From contig JAPEVF010000364.1 in the NCBI GenBank assembly GCA_029747585.1, forward strand, positions 1 through 44,598: DNA of 44,598 bases, written 5' to 3'. The translations under genes and the position numbers were made by a program. This DNA is from Pleurotus djamor (Eukaryota > Basidiomycota > Agaricomycetes > Agaricales > Pleurotaceae). The notes beneath the pieces are model-generated. The model was not told the DNA's origin. It worked only from the letters and a program-made list of their open reading frames with translations, and made no database searches. Shown in pieces: positions 41,974-44,598 of the stretch (its first letter is position 1; the number at the start of each line of letters is the position of its first letter).

Positions 41974-44598
41974 ATGGAAAGCCAGAACGCCAACGACTCC
42001 CCCGCATTTGTTGTCGAGTCTGGGTGCTACGATCCTTCCTCGCCTCACACTCTCCCTAATCACCACAGGGAGGACGTCATTTTACCGCCCCTTCGCGAGG
42101 AAAATGTTCGTGAGGCTCTCGTCTACAGGCCAGGTACGCCCCCCNGTCCATCACCATCCCGTATCGCGTATTCAACCTGCATAACTCACAGATGGCACAT
42201 TCAACCCTTCCCACCAGTTGGATGGGCATGACCTGATGTCTCTCTTCCCTCCACAACCACCGCCATCCTTCTCGGCAACTCGAACGTCTTGCAATGCGAT
42301 GTCCGAGTTGTTCGGATCTCAAGAACGTTCTTTCTTGACTGGAGAAGCGGCTCGCGCATTCTTGACTGATGGTGATGATTCTTACACGGGGATCCAGTGG
42401 CCAGAGACCATATGGTTTCCCGAGGACGAGACTGCACGCCATCTCACTGGACCAGGGATTCCCGGTGACCAGGACGACGACGTTCCCACAACAGATTCTG
42501 ACAGAAGTCCTCCTGCTCCGCCTACCTCACCCGTCCAGGCTGCACCATACGGACTGGAAGAAATGGGACTCAATGAATGGGTGGACGATGATCGTGACAT
42601 GTTCTCTCACTTGTAAGTCTCTCTCCAGATCCAGGTCTACCTTGACAGTGATATGAAACATAGGCTCGCCTCACTCTGCGGTGTTTCAATGGATTAGTGA
42701 GGTCTGGACTGACCCTCGGCTCTTCGCCATGATGCTGTTGACGATGTAGGGATGAAATCGTCCCTCTTTTCCTCACTCGGATTCTATACGCATGTGCCCT
42801 GTACCTGTCAGATACCCAAAATTTTATTTACGGTTTCAGAGTGGCGTTCAACCCTCCTCATGACTCAGGGACATTGGTGAGCCTAGAAGTATGCACTAGG
42901 TTCGTAAATATTCATTTATCTCACTTGATGCTGGCCAATCTGCGGAATACCTAGCCCAGCTGTGGAAAGGTGTAAGCTCGGATCCAACCCGCGGTGATGA
43001 TTTTCAGACTTGACCAGGTGAATAAACTTGGCCCTCTCAAATACGATCACGGTCACTTATATTCAGTAGAAAATATTCACTTGCACGGTTACAACCATTC
43101 TTCCCTACCGCCCCGCTTCTTACTGAATATGTGGTACGCCGACTACAAGGAGATTCTGTTCAAAGCTCTCCCGGAATGGAAGGCTGCCGCTAAGCAAGGT
43201 CGCTCCGAGGTCATTCGAAACACTACAATCAAGATCTTCGACGCGTACCGTCAAAATCCAGACTTTAAAGAACTCTTAGCGTTTACTCCGCAGGCAGTTG
43301 TAAGCAGGATCTGACTGACCGATACATATCGATGCTCATTTCTTCTTTAGCAGGTGCGCAATTGGTTCAGGAACAATAGAAATCACCCTCGCTTGGGAGG
43401 TCGTCGTGCATCCCGCGGCGGCAACGACGGCGGTGACGATGAAGACGGCGATGACAACGACGACGACGATGACGACGACGATCCCCCCAAGGAATCCTTT
43501 GATCCTTGTGACGTGTGGCGTAAACGATGGACTGGCCGCCGCGTCGCTCAATTCCTCCACTCCAAAGCCTTCAAAGCAGTCTATAAGGCGTGCAATGAGA
43601 TCGCATTCTCTCAGCGCTACAATGAGGCGATCCGAAAATTTTGGAAGAAAATTGGGGAGAAGAAACAAGCCACCTACACTGAGACGGCTAAGGACTGGAA
43701 CACTCGGGGTCCACCGCAATCGCATCAGCCAGCGTGAGTGCCCCATCCTTATAGCTTGTCGATCACTACTCACACTACTGCCAATCAGAATGGCCCGCAA
43801 GCAGCTGTCCGGCGTCATGGATAGGTTTGCCAAGTATGCAAAGGAGAACTTTGGCGCTACGGTGATGATATTTGCTACGCACATGGGAGAAAATGGCGTC
43901 CCCATTAATCGCTGGTACGTGCTGATCTGGTGTAAAGGTTGTTCTTGAAGCTTATAAACACCCAGGGTTGAAACGAAAGGCGGCAAGACCAAACCAAGTG
44001 AAGCGATTGGTAAACCTGCCTTCGACTCTCTTACAGACTGGTGGGTAGCTCGAGTGGGCCCAGCGATACACGGTGATTTTAATATCGACTTTCGTAAGCT
44101 CTCAGTTGTATTGACCGTTGACTAGGCAAAACCGTCATGGAAAAGGCCCCCAAGGAAGACCTTTCCTGGACGAACTTGAAGACAGAACCGGACGGTTATC
44201 CAATCCTCGCTCAGATTCCTTTCGAGGCATCTGCCTACGCTGTGCAAACGGCGCTTCGGAATTTCTTCAACATTCTCACTGGTAGGTTTCCGATCTCCCT
44301 TTTTGCCTTCAATCAGCGGTACTAATGTTCCAGTAGGGCATCTCTTTGACTTTGGACCGAGCCCATGGAGAAAGTATAGCGAGGATCCAGAACGCTACTT
44401 TTACCCCGAATGCCTCCCTGCAAACATTCATCTCGATGATCCATCTCGAATGAGCGTCCGTGACGTTCGTCGGTTCTATCGATTCCTTCTACGCCGACAA
44501 GAAGCAGGGAAGATTCCAATGAAATGCCATACCATTCGGAAGGATGAACTCTGGGAAGATTTGCGCGTCAATCCGCGGGGGAAATCGTTCAAGGGAAA
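41974..44598 (+). CDS. large multi-exon gene of unknown function, 3' end outside the window
   Basis: The ATG at 41974 (MESQNANDSPAFVVES) opens exon 1 (41974-42133). Exon 2 (42192-42612) follows in phase with an acidic, proline-rich segment (PGDQDDDVPTTDSDRS). After two or three short exons that I could place only tentatively (42697-42980), a clear exon (43000-43305) encodes DQVNKLGPLKYDHGHLYSVE and ends FTPQAV. The next reads VRNWFRNNRNHPRLGG, then an Asp-rich tract (GAY microsatellite, about 43426-43487), then DVWRKRWTGRRVAQFLHSK. Later exons read MDRFAKYAKENFGATVMIF, FRKTVMEKAPKEDLSWTNLK, and, at the edge, MSVRDVRRFYRFLLRRQEAG. I recall this layout from highly repeated, uncharacterised agaric proteins associated with transposons, but know no function. 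WFRNNR resembles the recognition helix of homeodomains, a resemblance of a few residues only. Confidence 0.5.
43426..43487 (+). repeat. GAY trinucleotide repeat encoding an aspartate tract
   Basis: GACGATGAAGACGGCGATGA followed by repeated GACGAC/GATGAC codons gives about 18 nearly continuous Asp/Glu residues within the gene running off the right edge. Such tracts vary in length between strains. Confidence 0.7.

Overview
The window looks like nuclear DNA of a mushroom-forming basidiomycete (Agaricomycetes). The genes are split by very short GT-AG introns, mostly 44-85 nt. There is a RepHel-type Helitron whose Rep has the fungal N-terminal arrangement. The ferric reductase and the serine palmitoyltransferase small subunit are of fungal type, and several families present are ones I know as expanded in agaric genomes. 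Single N bases beside homopolymers mark places where the assembly is uncertain.

Layout. (1) About 1-7.5 kb is the ordinary part: the 3' exon of a basic nuclear-type protein, a seven-exon ferric reductase (FRE/NOX superfamily), a small subunit of serine palmitoyltransferase on the minus strand, and an F-box-like leucine-rich gene with a one-base break near its end. (2) About 7.5-30.5 kb is an accessory island. It holds an Spt5-like gene (acidic FLD-EAQ segment, NGN, several KOW modules), three paralogues of an F-box/nucleotidyltransferase-like family with the same intron positions, a complete Helitron Rep-helicase gene (13829-20700), a small gene convergent with it, a MITE, a seven-exon gene of unknown function, a 168-bp tandem repeat, and a Cys6-cluster plus coiled-coil gene. 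Several of these genes have clear TATA boxes. (3) 30992-34093 is a gene-less 3.1-kb element with long terminal inverted repeats. Its outer ~240 bp are nearly identical, and both arms are packed with a TTAAAGTNACTTTAA-type motif. (4) About 34.5-39.3 kb holds the most unusual cluster: a gene whose protein begins with an imitation of the histone H3 tail followed by a PHD-like finger, a caspase/CHAT-like region and a zinc ribbon; a gene for a 2-oxoglutarate/Fe(II) dioxygenase of TET/JBP type; and a second Spt5-type N-terminus that stops at the first bases of an LTR-like sequence. (5) About 39.3-42 kb is repeat-rich and apparently gene-free. A large multi-exon gene of unknown function then runs off the right edge.

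How the pieces may work together (inference). The right half pairs a protein carrying a decoy H3K4/K9 tail and a PHD-like reader with a candidate DNA base oxidase, next to an Spt5-derived module. The left island again has an Spt5-derived protein beside a Helitron. This would fit a family of selfish or conflict genes acting on chromatin and transcription elongation, some copies of which are decaying (frameshifts, degenerate cysteines and acidic residues). No database search could be run, so all family names rest on motifs read by eye.
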